From NCBI RefSeq assembly GCF_000993825.1, contig NZ_CP011114.1:2976001-3040000 (forward strand): a stretch of DNA of 64,000 nt, given 5' to 3'. The notes below the pieces were generated by a model. The model did not search any database. It was not told the origin of the DNA and worked only from the letters and a program-made list of their open reading frames with translations. Positions 53,027 to 62,830 of the stretch are shown here, piece by piece. The translations under genes were made by a program, and so were the position numbers. How positions within the stretch are numbered: position 1 is the first letter of the stretch; each line of letters opens with the position of its first letter. Source of the stretch: Paenibacillus durus ATCC 35681 (GTDB taxonomy: Bacteria; Bacillota; Bacilli; Paenibacillales; Paenibacillaceae).

Positions 53027-53893
53027 ATGCACATGCGTCATCAAGCAGTAGTCAACACTTTTGAAAGTCTTGCCAAAACGGCCAGAGAAGCAGCCATTGT
53101 CGTACTTTCCGCCCTCCTGGTAGCCGCCGGTCTCAAACTGTTCCTCATCCCGCATCAGCTGCTCAGCGGAGGAGTGGCCGGAACGGCGTCCGTCATCGGT
53201 TACTTGACCAATCCCAAGTATATTTCGCTCATCTATTTCGGCATCAATCTGCCGATTCTGCTCTGGGGCTTCGTTGCCGTAGGGAAAAAATACATCTTCC
53301 TCAGCATGCTCTGCGTCGCCAGCACGACCTGGTTTCTGACGATTATTCCCCAGGTGCAGGTGACCAAAGATCCGATTCTCGCCAGCATCTTCGGCGGGGT
53401 TATTATTGCGGGAGGCGTCGGTTTCTCATTGCGTGCGGGCGGATCATCGGGAGGGTTCGATATTCTGGGCTCTATCATTACCCGCAAGCGGGATGTGCCG
53501 ATGGGAACGGTGCTGTTCATTTTGGACGGGGTAATTATTTTGACCCTCGGATTTATGAAAAGCTGGGATTCCGCGCTGTACGCCATGCTATGTACCTTTG
53601 TGAAGAGCAAGGTGGTTGACATCATCCATATCCGGCATGTCAAACTGACCTGCTTCATCGTTACGAAACGGAAGGATGAGATGGTCGCGCAGCTGAACCG
53701 GCTTCCTCATGGCGTTACCGTGGTTAATACGGAAGGGGGCTACAGTCACGAAGGTAATACGATGCTGATGACGGTCACCACGCGGTACGAGCTTGCGGAA
53801 CTGCGCAAGACGGTTATCGAGGTCGATCCATCCGCGTTCGTCAATGTGCTGGAGACAGTGGAAATTCTGGGGAGGTTCAAACGGCTGGCATAA
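53027..53893 (+). CDS. YitT family membrane protein with C-terminal DUF2179 domain
   Basis: Product of 288 residues: five or six spans (about 20-180; LVAAGLKLFLIPHQLLSGGV, FGGVIIAGGVGFSLRAGGSSGGFDILG) and a cytoplasmic DUF2179 domain (about 205-285, CFIVTKRKDEMVAQLN). The GGSSGG-FD motif is typical of the family. Role unknown; members have been linked to transport. Start ATG 53027 after AGAAAGGA. The only plus-strand gene between the spoIIIA and lysC blocks. Confidence 0.85.
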   Translation: MHMRHQAVVNTFESLAKTAREAAIVVLSALLVAAGLKLFLIPHQLLSGGVAGTASVIGYLTNPKYISLIYFGINLPILLWGFVAVGKKYIFLSMLCVASTTWFLTIIPQVQVTKDPILASIFGGVIIAGGVGFSLRAGGSSGGFDILGSIITRKRDVPMGTVLFILDGVIILTLGFMKSWDSALYAMLCTFVKSKVVDIIHIRHVKLTCFIVTKRKDEMVAQLNRLPHGVTVVNTEGGYSHEGNTMLMTVTTRYELAELRKTVIEVDPSAFVNVLETVEILGRFKRLA

Positions 53894-53917
53894 GGGCAGC
53901 TTACACATTCTTATCCA

Positions 53918-53968
53918 TTAAAAAAAGGGACTGCCGAAAGCCTTCTCAGGCTCGCGGGGCAGTCCCTT
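53918..53968 (-). terminator. Terminator of the aspartate kinase gene
   Basis: AAGGGACTGCC (53925-53935) and GGCAGTCCCTT (53958-53968) form an 11-bp stem; on the minus strand a T run follows. It may also end the YitT transcript on the plus strand. Confidence 0.85.
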
Positions 53969-54037
53969 GTTGCTGCTTGCTGTATAGAAAATTTGTGGAT
54001 TATTCAGCTTGAAACTTTTTCAAGCTGTGATGATAGT

Positions 54038-55291
54038 CTACCGGCGTTCCTGCGGACCGCCTACAAACACCTGCTGGTCGGTATCCAGACCGTACGCCGT
54101 ATGCAGCGCCTGGATAATCTCTAGAAGCTTGCCGGACTCCACAACGCAGGACACCTTGATCTCGGAGGTGCTGACCATCTTGATGCTGATTCCAAGACTT
54201 GAAATCACGTCGAACATCTGCGCCGCCACACCGGGATGGCTGACCATCCCCGCGCCAACGATGGAGATCTTGACCAGATTATCTTCCGAGGTTACTTCGC
54301 GGTATGGCAATTCTTGTCTGATTTGCCGGATAACCTCCTTGGCCTTTTCCATTTCGTCCAGCGAGACGGTGAAGGAGAAATCCGCTTCCCCGTTCTGTAC
54401 GCCGCTCTGCACGATGATGTCGACGTTGATGCCTTCATCTGCCAGCTTTCCGAACACTTGAGCCAGTACGCCGGGAACATCGGCCACTCCCGAGATGCTG
54501 ATCCGAGCCACACTTTTGTCGTATGCGATGCCGCTTACCGCCACTCCCTGCTCCATGCTTGCTTCCTCCTTCACCACAGTACCTTCGTTATAATTAAAGC
54601 TCGACCGCACAACCAGCTTCACCTGGTAGCGCTTTGCGTATTCCACCGCGCGCGGATGCAGCACGGCGGCGCCCAGATTGGCGAGCTCCAGCATTTCGTC
54701 ATATGAGATTTCCTTAAGCTTGCGCGCGTTCTTCACGATGCGCGGGTCGGTGGAATATACACCATCAACGTCGGTATAGATCTCGCACACATCCGCCTTG
54801 ATCGCCGCAGCCAGCGCAACCGCCGTCGTATCGGAGCCGCCGCGTCCGAGCGTCGTAATCTCGCCGTCCATCGTCATCCCTTGAAAGCCGGCAACGATTA
54901 CAATCTTGTCTTTCTCCAGCGCTTCCAGCACTCGGCGGGGCACAATCTCGTTAATCCGCGCCCGTCCATGTGTCTCATCCGTGCGGAAGCCGGCCTGCCA
55001 GCCGGTATAGGAAACAGCTTCCCGTCCAATGCCGGATAGAGCGATGGTTAGCAGCGCAATGGAGATCTGCTCCCCTGTCGTCATCAGCATGTCCATCTCG
55101 CGCGCAGGCAGCTCGCTGCTGAGCAGCTTGGCCTGATCGATCAGATCGTCGGTCGTGTCCCCCATGGCGGAGACGACCACGACACAGCGATGGCCCTCAT
55201 CCTGCTTGTCTGCGATGCGTTTGGCAACCCGCTTCATGCGCTCGGTGTCGCCTACGGAGCTGCCTCCGAATTTCATGACATAAAGTGACAA
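54038..55291 (-). CDS. lysC: Aspartate kinase (lysine-sensitive type)
   Basis: Phosphorylates aspartate, first step to lysine, diaminopimelate, threonine and methionine. The 417 residues have the kinase motif [10 protein letters not shown] (6-15), [17 protein letters not shown] and two C-terminal ACT domains (about 265-400). TTG 55291 preceded by GGGAG at 11 nt is preferred; GTG 55303 is closer to the site. An internal start for a beta chain, as in B. subtilis, is plausible but not shown. No lysine riboswitch is recognised in the 200-bp leader. Confidence 0.92.
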   Translation of the reverse strand: MSLYVMKFGGSSVGDTERMKRVAKRIADKQDEGHRCVVVVSAMGDTTDDLIDQAKLLSSELPAREMDMLMTTGEQISIALLTIALSGIGREAVSYTGWQAGFRTDETHGRARINEIVPRRVLEALEKDKIVIVAGFQGMTMDGEITTLGRGGSDTTAVALAAAIKADVCEIYTDVDGVYSTDPRIVKNARKLKEISYDEMLELANLGAAVLHPRAVEYAKRYQVKLVVRSSFNYNEGTVVKEEASMEQGVAVSGIAYDKSVARISISGVADVPGVLAQVFGKLADEGINVDIIVQSGVQNGEADFSFTVSLDEMEKAKEVIRQIRQELPYREVTSEDNLVKISIVGAGMVSHPGVAAQMFDVISSLGISIKMVSTSEIKVSCVVESGKLLEIIQALHTAYGLDTDQQVFVGGPQERR

Positions 55292-55447
55292 AGCCTCATT
55301 CACTCCCTACTTCAAATTCTATGTAGCAGTTAATACATTCGGTTTCCCGCTTTTACACAGTATAATACGAAAGTGACCGGTTGCGTTAATTATTTTTGCA
55401 AAAAAATAGCGACATATCTCAAGCTCATGAACGAGCCCGTGAACGCC

Positions 55448-55475
55448 AAAACCTCCCCGCATCCATGCGGGGAGG
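55448..55475 (-). terminator. Terminator of efp
   Basis: Perfect 11-bp stem CCTCCCCGCAT (55452-55462) and ATGCGGGGAGG (55465-55475), followed on the minus strand by TTTT. Confidence 0.9.
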
Positions 55476-55507
55476 GCGGTATCACGGCGTAACTAAACGG
55501 AGCAGTC

Positions 55508-56065
55508 TTACGCGCGGGAAATATACTTGCCTTCGCGTGTATCGACCAAGAGAACGTCATCCTCGTTAATAAAGAGCGGCACCTGTACGGTATGTCCGGT
55601 CTCCAGCTTGGCCGCCTTCGTCGCGCCTTGTGCTGTATTGCCTTTCACGCCCGGCTCGGTTTCCACGACCTTGAGCTCAACGCTGGTCGGCAGATTGATG
55701 CCAAGAAGCTCGCCCTGGTAGCTGACGATGTTAACCGTCATGTTCTCTTTAAGGAAATTCAGTTCCCACTCGAGCTGATCAGCATCAAGGCTGAACTGAT
55801 CATAGGTTTGGTTGTCCATGAACACATGCTCGGAAGCGCTCGCATACAGATATTGCACGGCACGGTTCTCGATGATGGCGCGGCCGATCGTCTCGCCCGC
55901 ACGGAAAGTGCGTTCAACGGTGTTGCCGTTGCGCAGGTTCTTCAGCTTGGAGCGGACGAACGCCGCGCCCTTGCCCGGTTTAACATGCTGGAAGTCCAAC
56001 ACGGTAAAAATGTCGCCGTCCACCTCAACGGTCAGGCCTGTTTTAAAATCGTTTACGGAAATCAC
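55508..56065 (-). CDS. efp: Translation elongation factor P
   Basis: Relieves ribosome stalling at polyproline. The 185 residues form three beta domains; the tip loop has PGKGAAF with K32, the position that is 5-aminopentanolylated in B. subtilis. The C-terminal [21 protein letters not shown] is the EF-P signature. Start ATG 56065 after GGAGGGG. Downstream of the peptidase gene by 93 bp. Confidence 0.97.
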   Translation of the reverse strand: MISVNDFKTGLTVEVDGDIFTVLDFQHVKPGKGAAFVRSKLKNLRNGNTVERTFRAGETIGRAIIENRAVQYLYASASEHVFMDNQTYDQFSLDADQLEWELNFLKENMTVNIVSYQGELLGINLPTSVELKVVETEPGVKGNTAQGATKAAKLETGHTVQVPLFINEDDVLLVDTREGKYISRA

Positions 56066-56158
56066 TAATAAACCCCTCCTGAATTCGAAAATAACTTGTC
56101 CTTATGAGAACAATTAAACTATTTCGGCCGTAACCTAGCAGGGCGGTTCTACCGAAAT

Positions 56159-57229
56159 TTAGAGAACGGTGTAATCCTTGGATGAATGGGTCAATCTCTC
56201 GACGCCGGTCTCCGTTACGACTACATCATCCTCAATGCGGACGCCTCCGAGTCCCGGCACATAGATGCCCGGCTCAACGGTGACAACCATACCCGGCTGA
56301 AGCACATCGTCGCTGAGCTTCGACAGCCGCGGCCACTCATGAACTTCCATGCCAAGGCCGTGGCCAAGACTATGCCCGAACTGCTCTCCGTAGCCATAGC
56401 GGGTGATAATATCCCGTGACAAAGCGTCGCATTCCTTGCCGGTCATGCCCGGCTTAATATGCTCCAGCGCGTACAGCTGAGCCTCAAGCACGATGTCGTA
56501 AATCTCTTTAAGTTTAGGGTCAGGGCTGCCCAGCGCGATCGTCCGCGTGATATCGGAGCAGTAGCCGTCCAGCAGCGCGCCAAAGTCAAACGTCACGAAT
56601 TCATTGTTCTGAATGACCTTCTGACTCGCAACGCCATGGGGCATGGAGGAGCGTTCTCCGGAAGCCACGATCGTATCGAAGGACGAGGCGGTCGCCCCGT
56701 GGCTCCGCATGTAGAATTCCATTTCCAGATCGACGTCCCGCTCGGTCATGCCCGGCTTAATCACATTCAGAATGTGCCGGAACGTGTCGTCGGCAAGATC
56801 CGCAGCTCTTCTCATCACGGCGAGCTCATCTTCATCCTTGAACATGCGAAGCTTCTCCACCGCTTGAGATACCGGAACGAGTTCGGCCGGCTTCAGCGCT
56901 TCCGCGTATGACGTATAGGCGCCATAGGACACGTCGTCCTGCTCAAAGCCAAGGCGTACCTGCCCGCCCTTCGGCAGCAGTTCGCGAACCGTATCGATAA
57001 ACTTTGGCCCATGCTGCACGACCTTAAGTCCCTTCGCCTGTTCCGAAGCCTGGGTCATGTAACGGAAGTCGGTCAGCAAATAGCTCTCGTCGCCCGTAAT
57101 CAGCACATAGCCGGATGAACCGGTAAATCCGCTCAAATAGCGGCGGTTAATGCTGCTCGTGATTAACATCGCATCCAGACCGCGATCCTGTACTACCTTC
57201 CGCAGTTTGGAGACCCGGTTGTTGCCCAT
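56159..57229 (-). CDS. Xaa-Pro aminopeptidase, M24 family (YqhT-like)
   Basis: Removes N-terminal residues before proline. The 356 residues have a creatinase-like N domain (about 1-130) and a pita-bread domain with metal ligands in FDFGALLDGYCSDITRTIALG, the GHSLGHGLGMEVHE segment, TVEPGIYVPG and VRIEDDV. Start ATG 57229 after GAGGAGA. Adjacent to efp as in B. subtilis, a natural pairing of proline-related functions. Confidence 0.92.
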   Translation of the reverse strand: MGNNRVSKLRKVVQDRGLDAMLITSSINRRYLSGFTGSSGYVLITGDESYLLTDFRYMTQASEQAKGLKVVQHGPKFIDTVRELLPKGGQVRLGFEQDDVSYGAYTSYAEALKPAELVPVSQAVEKLRMFKDEDELAVMRRAADLADDTFRHILNVIKPGMTERDVDLEMEFYMRSHGATASSFDTIVASGERSSMPHGVASQKVIQNNEFVTFDFGALLDGYCSDITRTIALGSPDPKLKEIYDIVLEAQLYALEHIKPGMTGKECDALSRDIITRYGYGEQFGHSLGHGLGMEVHEWPRLSKLSDDVLQPGMVVTVEPGIYVPGLGGVRIEDDVVVTETGVERLTHSSKDYTVL

Positions 57230-57304
57230 GATCATTCTCCTCTCGAAAATAGCCACATTGTATTGTAACATAGGGCCATGCCAACTGAGAAGTTTTTTTG
57301 ATCG

Positions 57305-57796
57305 TCAGGCCATTCCCTTACTGCTGTCCCTCTTGCGCTCATCCGTGTATTCGGTCGCGGCCGTATAGCCAATGAACAGTCCCCATAGGAGGAACAGGCA
57401 AAATTCACTGATTAATGAATTCCAGGGAAGCCGAAAAGGCGGCTGCATCAGGAGGGACCAGGAGCAGGCCAGAATGAGCACTGACCACCATACGATTCCA
57501 TAGATCATACCTGCCCAAGGCCCCTTTATTTTGCGGAAAACCAGAACATACAAGATGGAACAAAGAACCGAGAAGCCGATGAACAGCAGATACCCTGTTA
57601 GCTGACCGGCGGCCGATATCAGAAATTTATGCCGAAAGACCGGCTCGCCCAGAAAGCCCGGAATTACCTTCGTAAATCGAAGCGCATAGAATATCCAGTG
57701 CAATCCGCCCCAGATAAGGCCCGCAAAAAAACCCGTCTCAATCGCAAAAAACAACGGATTCGTCTTCTGCCGCTGCTGACTCGCCGCATTTCCCAT
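57305..57796 (-). CDS. yqhR: Conserved membrane protein YqhR
   Basis: Product of 163 residues with four spans (FFAIETGFFAGLIWGGLHWIF, LTGYLLFIGFSVLCSILYVLV, WAGMIYGIVWWSVLILACSW, LISEFCLFLLWGLFIGY). Function unknown. Start ATG 57796 behind GAGGAGA. Position relative to yqhQ and the peptidase fits YqhR. Confidence 0.75.
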   Translation of the reverse strand: MGNAASQQRQKTNPLFFAIETGFFAGLIWGGLHWIFYALRFTKVIPGFLGEPVFRHKFLISAAGQLTGYLLFIGFSVLCSILYVLVFRKIKGPWAGMIYGIVWWSVLILACSWSLLMQPPFRLPWNSLISEFCLFLLWGLFIGYTAATEYTDERKRDSSKGMA

Positions 57797-57971
57797 TAAG
57801 CCGCACTCTCCTCTTTCTACTATAGATATAGGCCTTATAATTAGCCGCCGATCCTGCTTACAGACTAGTATGCACAGGAAAGATCGTTCCAAGTAGAAAT
57901 GCAAACAAAAATTAGTTACAATGAAGAATATAGAGCAGCAGTACACTACATTTTACAGGAAGGTGAATTGG

Positions 57972-58967
57972 TTGTCTCAGGAAACTCCAAGTTACGGCGG
58001 TCAGGCCGTCATCGAAGGCGTTATGTTTGGCGGCAAGCATGTCAATGTGACAGCCGTGCGGCGGAAAAATCAAGAAATCACTTTTTTGGAGGTGCCGAGA
58101 AGCGAGAAGAGCTGGGTTGTAAAACTGCGCAAGATTCCGCTGCTTCGCGGCCTTGTCAGTATTATAGATGCCAGCGCCAAAGGCTCCAAGCATTTGAATT
58201 ATTCCGCCGAGGCTTATGCGGAAGACGAGACGGAGCCGGAGGAACCCGCCAAGCAGAAGAAGCACAAGGAGAAAGAAGAAGGCTGGGGGCTTGGAATGAT
58301 ACTTGGCGTAGCCGTCATGGGGATTTTGTCCTTCCTTGTCGGCAAAATTATTTTCACCCTCGTTCCCGTGTTCGTAGAAGATTTTTTGTTCGGTAATGCA
58401 TTCAAGAACTACGTTCTGCACAACCTCATTGAAGGGGCCATTAAGCTGGTTCTGCTGCTGGTCTATCTGTGGGTCATCTCCCAGACCCCTGTGATCAAAA
58501 GATTGTTCCAGTATCACGGCGCAGAGCATAAGGTCATTAGCGCATTCGAAGCCGGCGACGAATTGACGGTAGAGAATGTGCAGAAGCACAGCCGCCTGCA
58601 TTACCGGTGCGGAAGCAGCTTCATGATGCTGACGATTGTGCTGGGCGTTATCATTTACTCCATTGTGCCATGGGATACCCTGGTGGAGAGAATTGTACAG
58701 CGGCTTATCCTGCTCCCGCTCGTCATCGGTGTCTCCTTCGAAGTGCTGAAGGGCACCAACGCCGTACGCGAACTTCCGGTGCTGCGCTATCTCGGCTATC
58801 CCGGACTATGGCTGCAGTTGCTTACAACGAAAGAACCGAAGGACGATCAGGTGGAAGTATCGATCGCCTCCTTCAACCGCATGCGCGAATTGGATGCGGC
58901 AATCGAAGCAAAAGGATATCAACAATCAAGTGTAACCGGAGGCATATTGGACCCTGCGAAAGGATGA
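57972..58967 (+). CDS. yqhQ: DUF1385 membrane protein YqhQ
   Basis: Product of 331 residues. The N-terminal signature YGGQAVIEGVMFGGKHV is diagnostic of DUF1385; then a charged segment (ETEPEEPAKQKKHKEKEE) and about four spans (MILGVAVMGILSFLVGKIIF, LVLLLVYLWVISQ), with QYHGAEHKVISAFEAG between. The start is TTG 57972 behind AAGGTGA; residues further upstream in frame are not family sequence. Divergent from yqhR, followed by yqhP. Confidence 0.87.
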   Translation: MSQETPSYGGQAVIEGVMFGGKHVNVTAVRRKNQEITFLEVPRSEKSWVVKLRKIPLLRGLVSIIDASAKGSKHLNYSAEAYAEDETEPEEPAKQKKHKEKEEGWGLGMILGVAVMGILSFLVGKIIFTLVPVFVEDFLFGNAFKNYVLHNLIEGAIKLVLLLVYLWVISQTPVIKRLFQYHGAEHKVISAFEAGDELTVENVQKHSRLHYRCGSSFMMLTIVLGVIIYSIVPWDTLVERIVQRLILLPLVIGVSFEVLKGTNAVRELPVLRYLGYPGLWLQLLTTKEPKDDQVEVSIASFNRMRELDAAIEAKGYQQSSVTGGILDPAKG

Positions 58968-58974
58968 GTGGCCT

Positions 58975-59322
58975 ATGAAACGGCATGCTTTGATTTTTTG
59001 GAGCGCAGTACTGCTAGCGGTTTTCGGTCTCGTATCGGGTTTGGCGGCAGATGGCCTCAGTTCGCTGAAAGGCTTTGTCATTCCCGTCGCTTTGTTCCTT
59101 GTTTTGTACCTGCTCTACAAGTTCCCGCCCCGCCGGTATGCCGGAAGCGGCAGCCGCAGACAGCCTAAAATCAAGGTGAAGCCTTCCCAGAAGACATTGG
59201 CGAAGGTCGCAGGCATGCGAAAGAGCCAGCCGCCGGCCGGCAAACGCAAGACCTATCCTTTTCGAGTCATTGAAGGCAGCAAAGGGAAGAACGAAGATGA
59301 ACAGTTGCCCAGATATCACTAA
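58975..59322 (+). CDS. Small membrane protein YqhP-like
   Basis: Product of 115 residues with two N-terminal spans (ALIFWSAVLLAVFGLVSGLA and GFVIPVALFLVLYLLYKF) and a basic cytoplasmic tail with many Lys/Arg. Position directly after yqhQ suggests yqhP. Function unknown. Start ATG 58975 after AAAGGATGA, 7 bp after yqhQ, so co-translated. Confidence 0.7.
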   Translation: MKRHALIFWSAVLLAVFGLVSGLAADGLSSLKGFVIPVALFLVLYLLYKFPPRRYAGSGSRRQPKIKVKPSQKTLAKVAGMRKSQPPAGKRKTYPFRVIEGSKGKNEDEQLPRYH

Positions 59323-59339
59323 TTTAAGCACGGTATCCG

Positions 59340-59379
59340 GCGTTCACGCATTCCATCAAGAGTGCGGGGACGCTTTTTT
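59340..59379 (+). terminator. Terminator of the yqhQ-yqhP transcript
   Basis: GCGTTCACGCA (59340-59350) pairs with TGCGGGGACGC (59363-59373), leaving a few mismatches, then TTTTTT. It overlaps the 3' end of the convergent patatin-like gene. Confidence 0.7.
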
Positions 59380-60330
59380 ATTTACAATCAGCAGCTTCTC
59401 CAGCCGTCCCGGACGCCATTTCCGGAAAAACTCTTTTCCCGCATGGTATCCTGAATTGTACAGGGCCGTGCTCTCTTCAGGAGTCAGCTCAAATTGGACC
59501 GTACCGATGCCGAGTGTGGGAATTTTGACCGTGCGGACGAACTTCTCCTGCTCGATGTAGCGCTCGTCATGCGCCGACAGCATCGTTCCGACCAGTGCCT
59601 GAAGCATACTGAACGGTCCTGTGATCCGGTGAGCCTGAGGTGCTGTGCGCCCGACCATCTGATAGCCGACGACCGGAATCTTAACCGGCCCCAGCCCGCC
59701 GGGCTCTTTTTCCTCAAACAGCCACATCGGAAAATTGCTCAGCAATCCTCCGTCCACCATGTAGACAAACTGTTCGGCAAAAGACCTTCCTTCCGCCGCT
59801 TTCCCGCTTCTGCGCAGCATCACGGGATCGAAGAAGTACGGAATGCTGCAGCTCATGCGCACCGCCTTGGCCACTTCAAAATAATCGGGGCTGATCCCGT
59901 ACTCCTCAAGTCCTTCAGGCAGGACAACCAGCCGGCCATCTGTTATGTCGGAAGCGATGATCGACAGCTTGCCCGGAGGAAGATCGCGAAAAGAAATAAT
60001 TCCCTTCTGCCGTAAAATGCCGCGTATCCACGATTCCAGCGCCTCTCCCGAGTAGAGCCCCTTTTTCAGCATCACCCGCAGAGCGGGACCGATTAGCTTG
60101 GTATTGAAGAACGGCGAGCGTTTCAAAAAAGAACGGAATGAGGTGCCCCGAATAATTCTGCTCATTTCCTCCCCGCTGTACCCGGCCGCAAGCAGTGAGG
60201 CGACAATGGAGCCTGAGGAGGTGCCTGCTACTCTTTTGAATGTAACGCCCGCCTCCTCTGACGCCTGAACCGCTCCCGCAAGCGAAATGCCCTTTACGCC
60301 GCCGCCTTCGAAGACCGCATTGATTTCCAT
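59356..60330 (-). CDS. Patatin-like phospholipase family protein (YqhO-like)
   Basis: Serine lipid hydrolase of 324 residues. Oxyanion glycines GGGVKG (10-15), the nucleophile in GTSSGS (about 36-41) and the catalytic Asp in VDGGLLSNFP form the Ser-Asp dyad. The substrate is unknown. Start ATG 60330 after GGGGGA. Convergent with yqhP. Confidence 0.85.
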   Translation of the reverse strand: MEINAVFEGGGVKGISLAGAVQASEEAGVTFKRVAGTSSGSIVASLLAAGYSGEEMSRIIRGTSFRSFLKRSPFFNTKLIGPALRVMLKKGLYSGEALESWIRGILRQKGIISFRDLPPGKLSIIASDITDGRLVVLPEGLEEYGISPDYFEVAKAVRMSCSIPYFFDPVMLRRSGKAAEGRSFAEQFVYMVDGGLLSNFPMWLFEEKEPGGLGPVKIPVVGYQMVGRTAPQAHRITGPFSMLQALVGTMLSAHDERYIEQEKFVRTVKIPTLGIGTVQFELTPEESTALYNSGYHAGKEFFRKWRPGRLEKLLIVNKKASPHS

Positions 60331-60409
60331 AAACGGCAATCCCCCGTTCCCATAGACTTATACTGCTTATCTATGAGCACGGGGGATATTTAATGCCTGG
60401 GAAGCCGGT

Positions 60410-62065
60410 TTAAGACTTAAAATAAAAGGTCAGTAAACTGCTTAAATCCGATGGATTGCGCACCACAATATCATTGGCCCGGAACATGATGCTGCCCTGC
60501 ACTTCGGCATATTTTTCGTTGAATTTCAACTGGTTGATAATCTGCTCGCCGCTCTGCCATTCGGCGCTTTGGTCCGCTGCGCCTACCTTGTAGGCCGCCT
60601 GGCCGATATACAGCTTCACGCCCGTATTCCGAACCTCGTTCGCCCACCAATCCACCAGCTTGTCGTACCTGGCTGCATCAAAGGATAGGCTCCAATAAAT
60701 TTGCGGAGCGATATAATCGACCCAATCCTGCTTGATCCAGGTCCGAACGTCGGCGTATATATCGTCATATGCGGACACGCCTGCCGTCGTATCCGAACCG
60801 GTGCTGTCCATCTTGCTATTGCGCCAGACGCCAAAGGGGCTGATACCGTAAGAAACGTTAGGCTTTAGCGCATGAATCTGCTTCCCGAGCTCGCGAACGA
60901 AGTCGTTGATATTATCACGCCGCCAGTCGGCTTTGCTTGCGATATTTTTAGCGTTATAGGTATTGAAGGTGCTGTCATCATCAAAAGAGGAAGACGGATA
61001 GAAATAGTCGTCCAAATGAACGCCGTCGATCGAGTAGCCTTTCACGACTTCAAGCACCGTATCGATGATGCTCTGACGCGCCTCCGGAATTCCCGGATTA
61101 ATATAAAGCTTCCCGTACGCCTTAACGATCCACTCCGGATGCGCCTTGGCGACATGATTGGCGGCAAGGGTGGCAAAGGATTTGTCAGAGTCGTCTGTTG
61201 TCGCCCGGAACGGATTGAACCAGGCATGGAACTGCATTCCCCGTGCATGCGCCGCGTCGATCATGAACTCCAGCGGATCATAGCCCGGGTCCTTGCCCTG
61301 GGTACCGGTCAGCACCTTGGACCAGGGAACAAGCGAAGACGCATACAGGCTGTCGCCGCTTGGGCGCACCTGCACGAATACGGCATTGAAGCCGATGGCC
61401 TTCAGCTTGTCGAGCAAGCTGATGAACTCTTTTTGCTGCTGATCAATCTTCCCTATCGAAGACGCAGAAGGCCAGTCCAGGTTGTACACGCTGGAGATCC
61501 AAATCCCTTTCATTGCCTTGGAGCCAGCTCCAGGAATACTGGGAACGGTTGGCTTTGGAATAACAGGCACGTCCGGTACGGATGGCGTCTGCGGATTTAC
61601 CGGATCGCTTGCCTGCGGAGGCTCGTCGCCTGTATAGAGCGATATCTGCTTGGCGGCTTTATTCCATACAACCTGAAGGCCGAGATTCTCCGCCACGAAC
61701 CGTATCGGCACCATAATCCGCCCCTGCCTGATCACGACCGAATTATCCAGAGAAACGGAGGTTCCGTTCACCATTGCCGTTTTTTTACCATTCGTGAGCT
61801 TCAGTTCATTACCGGCCTTGACGATCGTAACGGTCTTGCTGCTCTGATTCCACCCTGTCTGCGCGCCAAGACCTTGGCTGATCACCCCGAGCGGCACCAT
61901 GGTGACATTTCTTGAAGTAATATACGGCGGCACGTCGCTCGCAAGCGGGATTCCGTCAAGTTCAATGGTAATTACGGCTGATGCCGCCCGAGCGGCGCCG
62001 GAAGACAGCAGCGGTATACAGAGCACAATAAGTAGCAATCCGATGATCCAATTCTTCAGTTTCAT
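60410..62065 (-). CDS. Secreted family 10 glycosyl hydrolase-like (GHL10) protein with copper amine oxidase N-terminal domain
   Basis: Product of 551 residues: signal peptide (residues 1-28, ending ARAASA), a copper-amine-oxidase-N-type beta domain (about 30-145, MVPLGVISQGLGAQTGWN, MVPIRFVAENLGLQVVW), a Pro-rich spacer (152-180) and the GHL10/DUF187 catalytic-like TIM barrel (about 185-540; GIWISSVYNLDWPSAS, DGVHLDDYFYP, APQIYWSLSF). GHL10 members are thought to hydrolyse peptidoglycan- or polysaccharide-type glycans. Start ATG 62065 after AGGAAT. Likely attached to or acting on the cell wall. Confidence 0.88.
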   Translation of the reverse strand: MKLKNWIIGLLLIVLCIPLLSSGAARAASAVITIELDGIPLASDVPPYITSRNVTMVPLGVISQGLGAQTGWNQSSKTVTIVKAGNELKLTNGKKTAMVNGTSVSLDNSVVIRQGRIMVPIRFVAENLGLQVVWNKAAKQISLYTGDEPPQASDPVNPQTPSVPDVPVIPKPTVPSIPGAGSKAMKGIWISSVYNLDWPSASSIGKIDQQQKEFISLLDKLKAIGFNAVFVQVRPSGDSLYASSLVPWSKVLTGTQGKDPGYDPLEFMIDAAHARGMQFHAWFNPFRATTDDSDKSFATLAANHVAKAHPEWIVKAYGKLYINPGIPEARQSIIDTVLEVVKGYSIDGVHLDDYFYPSSSFDDDSTFNTYNAKNIASKADWRRDNINDFVRELGKQIHALKPNVSYGISPFGVWRNSKMDSTGSDTTAGVSAYDDIYADVRTWIKQDWVDYIAPQIYWSLSFDAARYDKLVDWWANEVRNTGVKLYIGQAAYKVGAADQSAEWQSGEQIINQLKFNEKYAEVQGSIMFRANDIVVRNPSDLSSLLTFYFKS

Positions 62066-62145
62066 AATTCCTCCCCAAACCTCCGGTTATGTAACATGCT
62101 ACAAATTTGGACGAGGAAAAATGGAAAAGGTTGCGCAAAAAGCAA

Positions 62146-62190
62146 AAGAAACGGATCTACCGTCCATTTTCAGGACAATATCCGTTTCTT
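62146..62190 (-). terminator. Terminator of mntR
   Basis: AAGAAACGGAT (62146-62156) and ATCCGTTTCTT (62180-62190) form an 11-bp stem with a 23-nt loop; on the minus strand TTGCTTTTTG follows. Confidence 0.75.
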
Positions 62191-62198
62191 GTTTGTGC

Positions 62199-62624
62199 TC
62201 ATGATTCGCTGTATAATTCCTGATGAATCTGATTTAACATCTGAATTCTGCTCTCATCCCGGCGGAAAAATTCCACAAGCGACTCTATGCATGTAATGGA
62301 ATCCCAGCTTAAATGATGCTCAATTCCCTCGACATCCCGGTATATATTCTGCTCCTGGACGCCAATAATCGTGAGAAACTCTTCCAGTAGCTTGTGGCGG
62401 TCCACTAGACGTTTCCCTACTTTTTTTCCTTTAGTGGTCAGGACGAGTCCGCGATATTTCTCGTAGATGAGATAGTCGTCCTTATCCAGTTTTTGGATCA
62501 TTTTGGTAACGGAAGAGGGATGAACCTCCAGACCCTCGGCAATATCCGATACCCGCGCATAGCCTTTCTCATCGATCAGCTTGTATATGCGCTCCAAATA
62601 ATCCTCCATGCTGGGTGTTGGCAT
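62199..62624 (-). CDS. mntR: Manganese transport regulator MntR
   Basis: DtxR-family repressor of manganese uptake. The 141-residue product has an N-terminal winged helix and the dimerisation domain. All Mn ligands of B. subtilis MntR are at the same positions: D8, E11, H77, E99, E102 and H103. Start ATG 62624 after GAGGTAATTGC. Separated by ccdA from a partial metal ABC permease that could be one of its targets. Confidence 0.95.
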   Translation of the reverse strand: MPTPSMEDYLERIYKLIDEKGYARVSDIAEGLEVHPSSVTKMIQKLDKDDYLIYEKYRGLVLTTKGKKVGKRLVDRHKLLEEFLTIIGVQEQNIYRDVEGIEHHLSWDSITCIESLVEFFRRDESRIQMLNQIHQELYSES

Positions 62625-62830
62625 GCAATTACCTCTTTTCTATATTGACCATGGTCCTAAGACCAAACCTTGTTCTAACAATGATACATGTTTCTCCCCA
62701 AGCTTGGCAAGTCGAAAGCACACATGTACTGCGCCTAATATTCTACAGCTTTGTGAGGATTTTTGGACAATTAAATTCGATAAAATAAATACGTGTATCC
62801 CCACCAACAGCAAAACGCCCTGCGCCCCTT

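Noticed and set aside
55304..55447. Lysine riboswitch before aspartate kinase
   Set aside because: The 200-bp space is largely taken by the efp terminator and shows no L-box-like conserved core that I can recognise.
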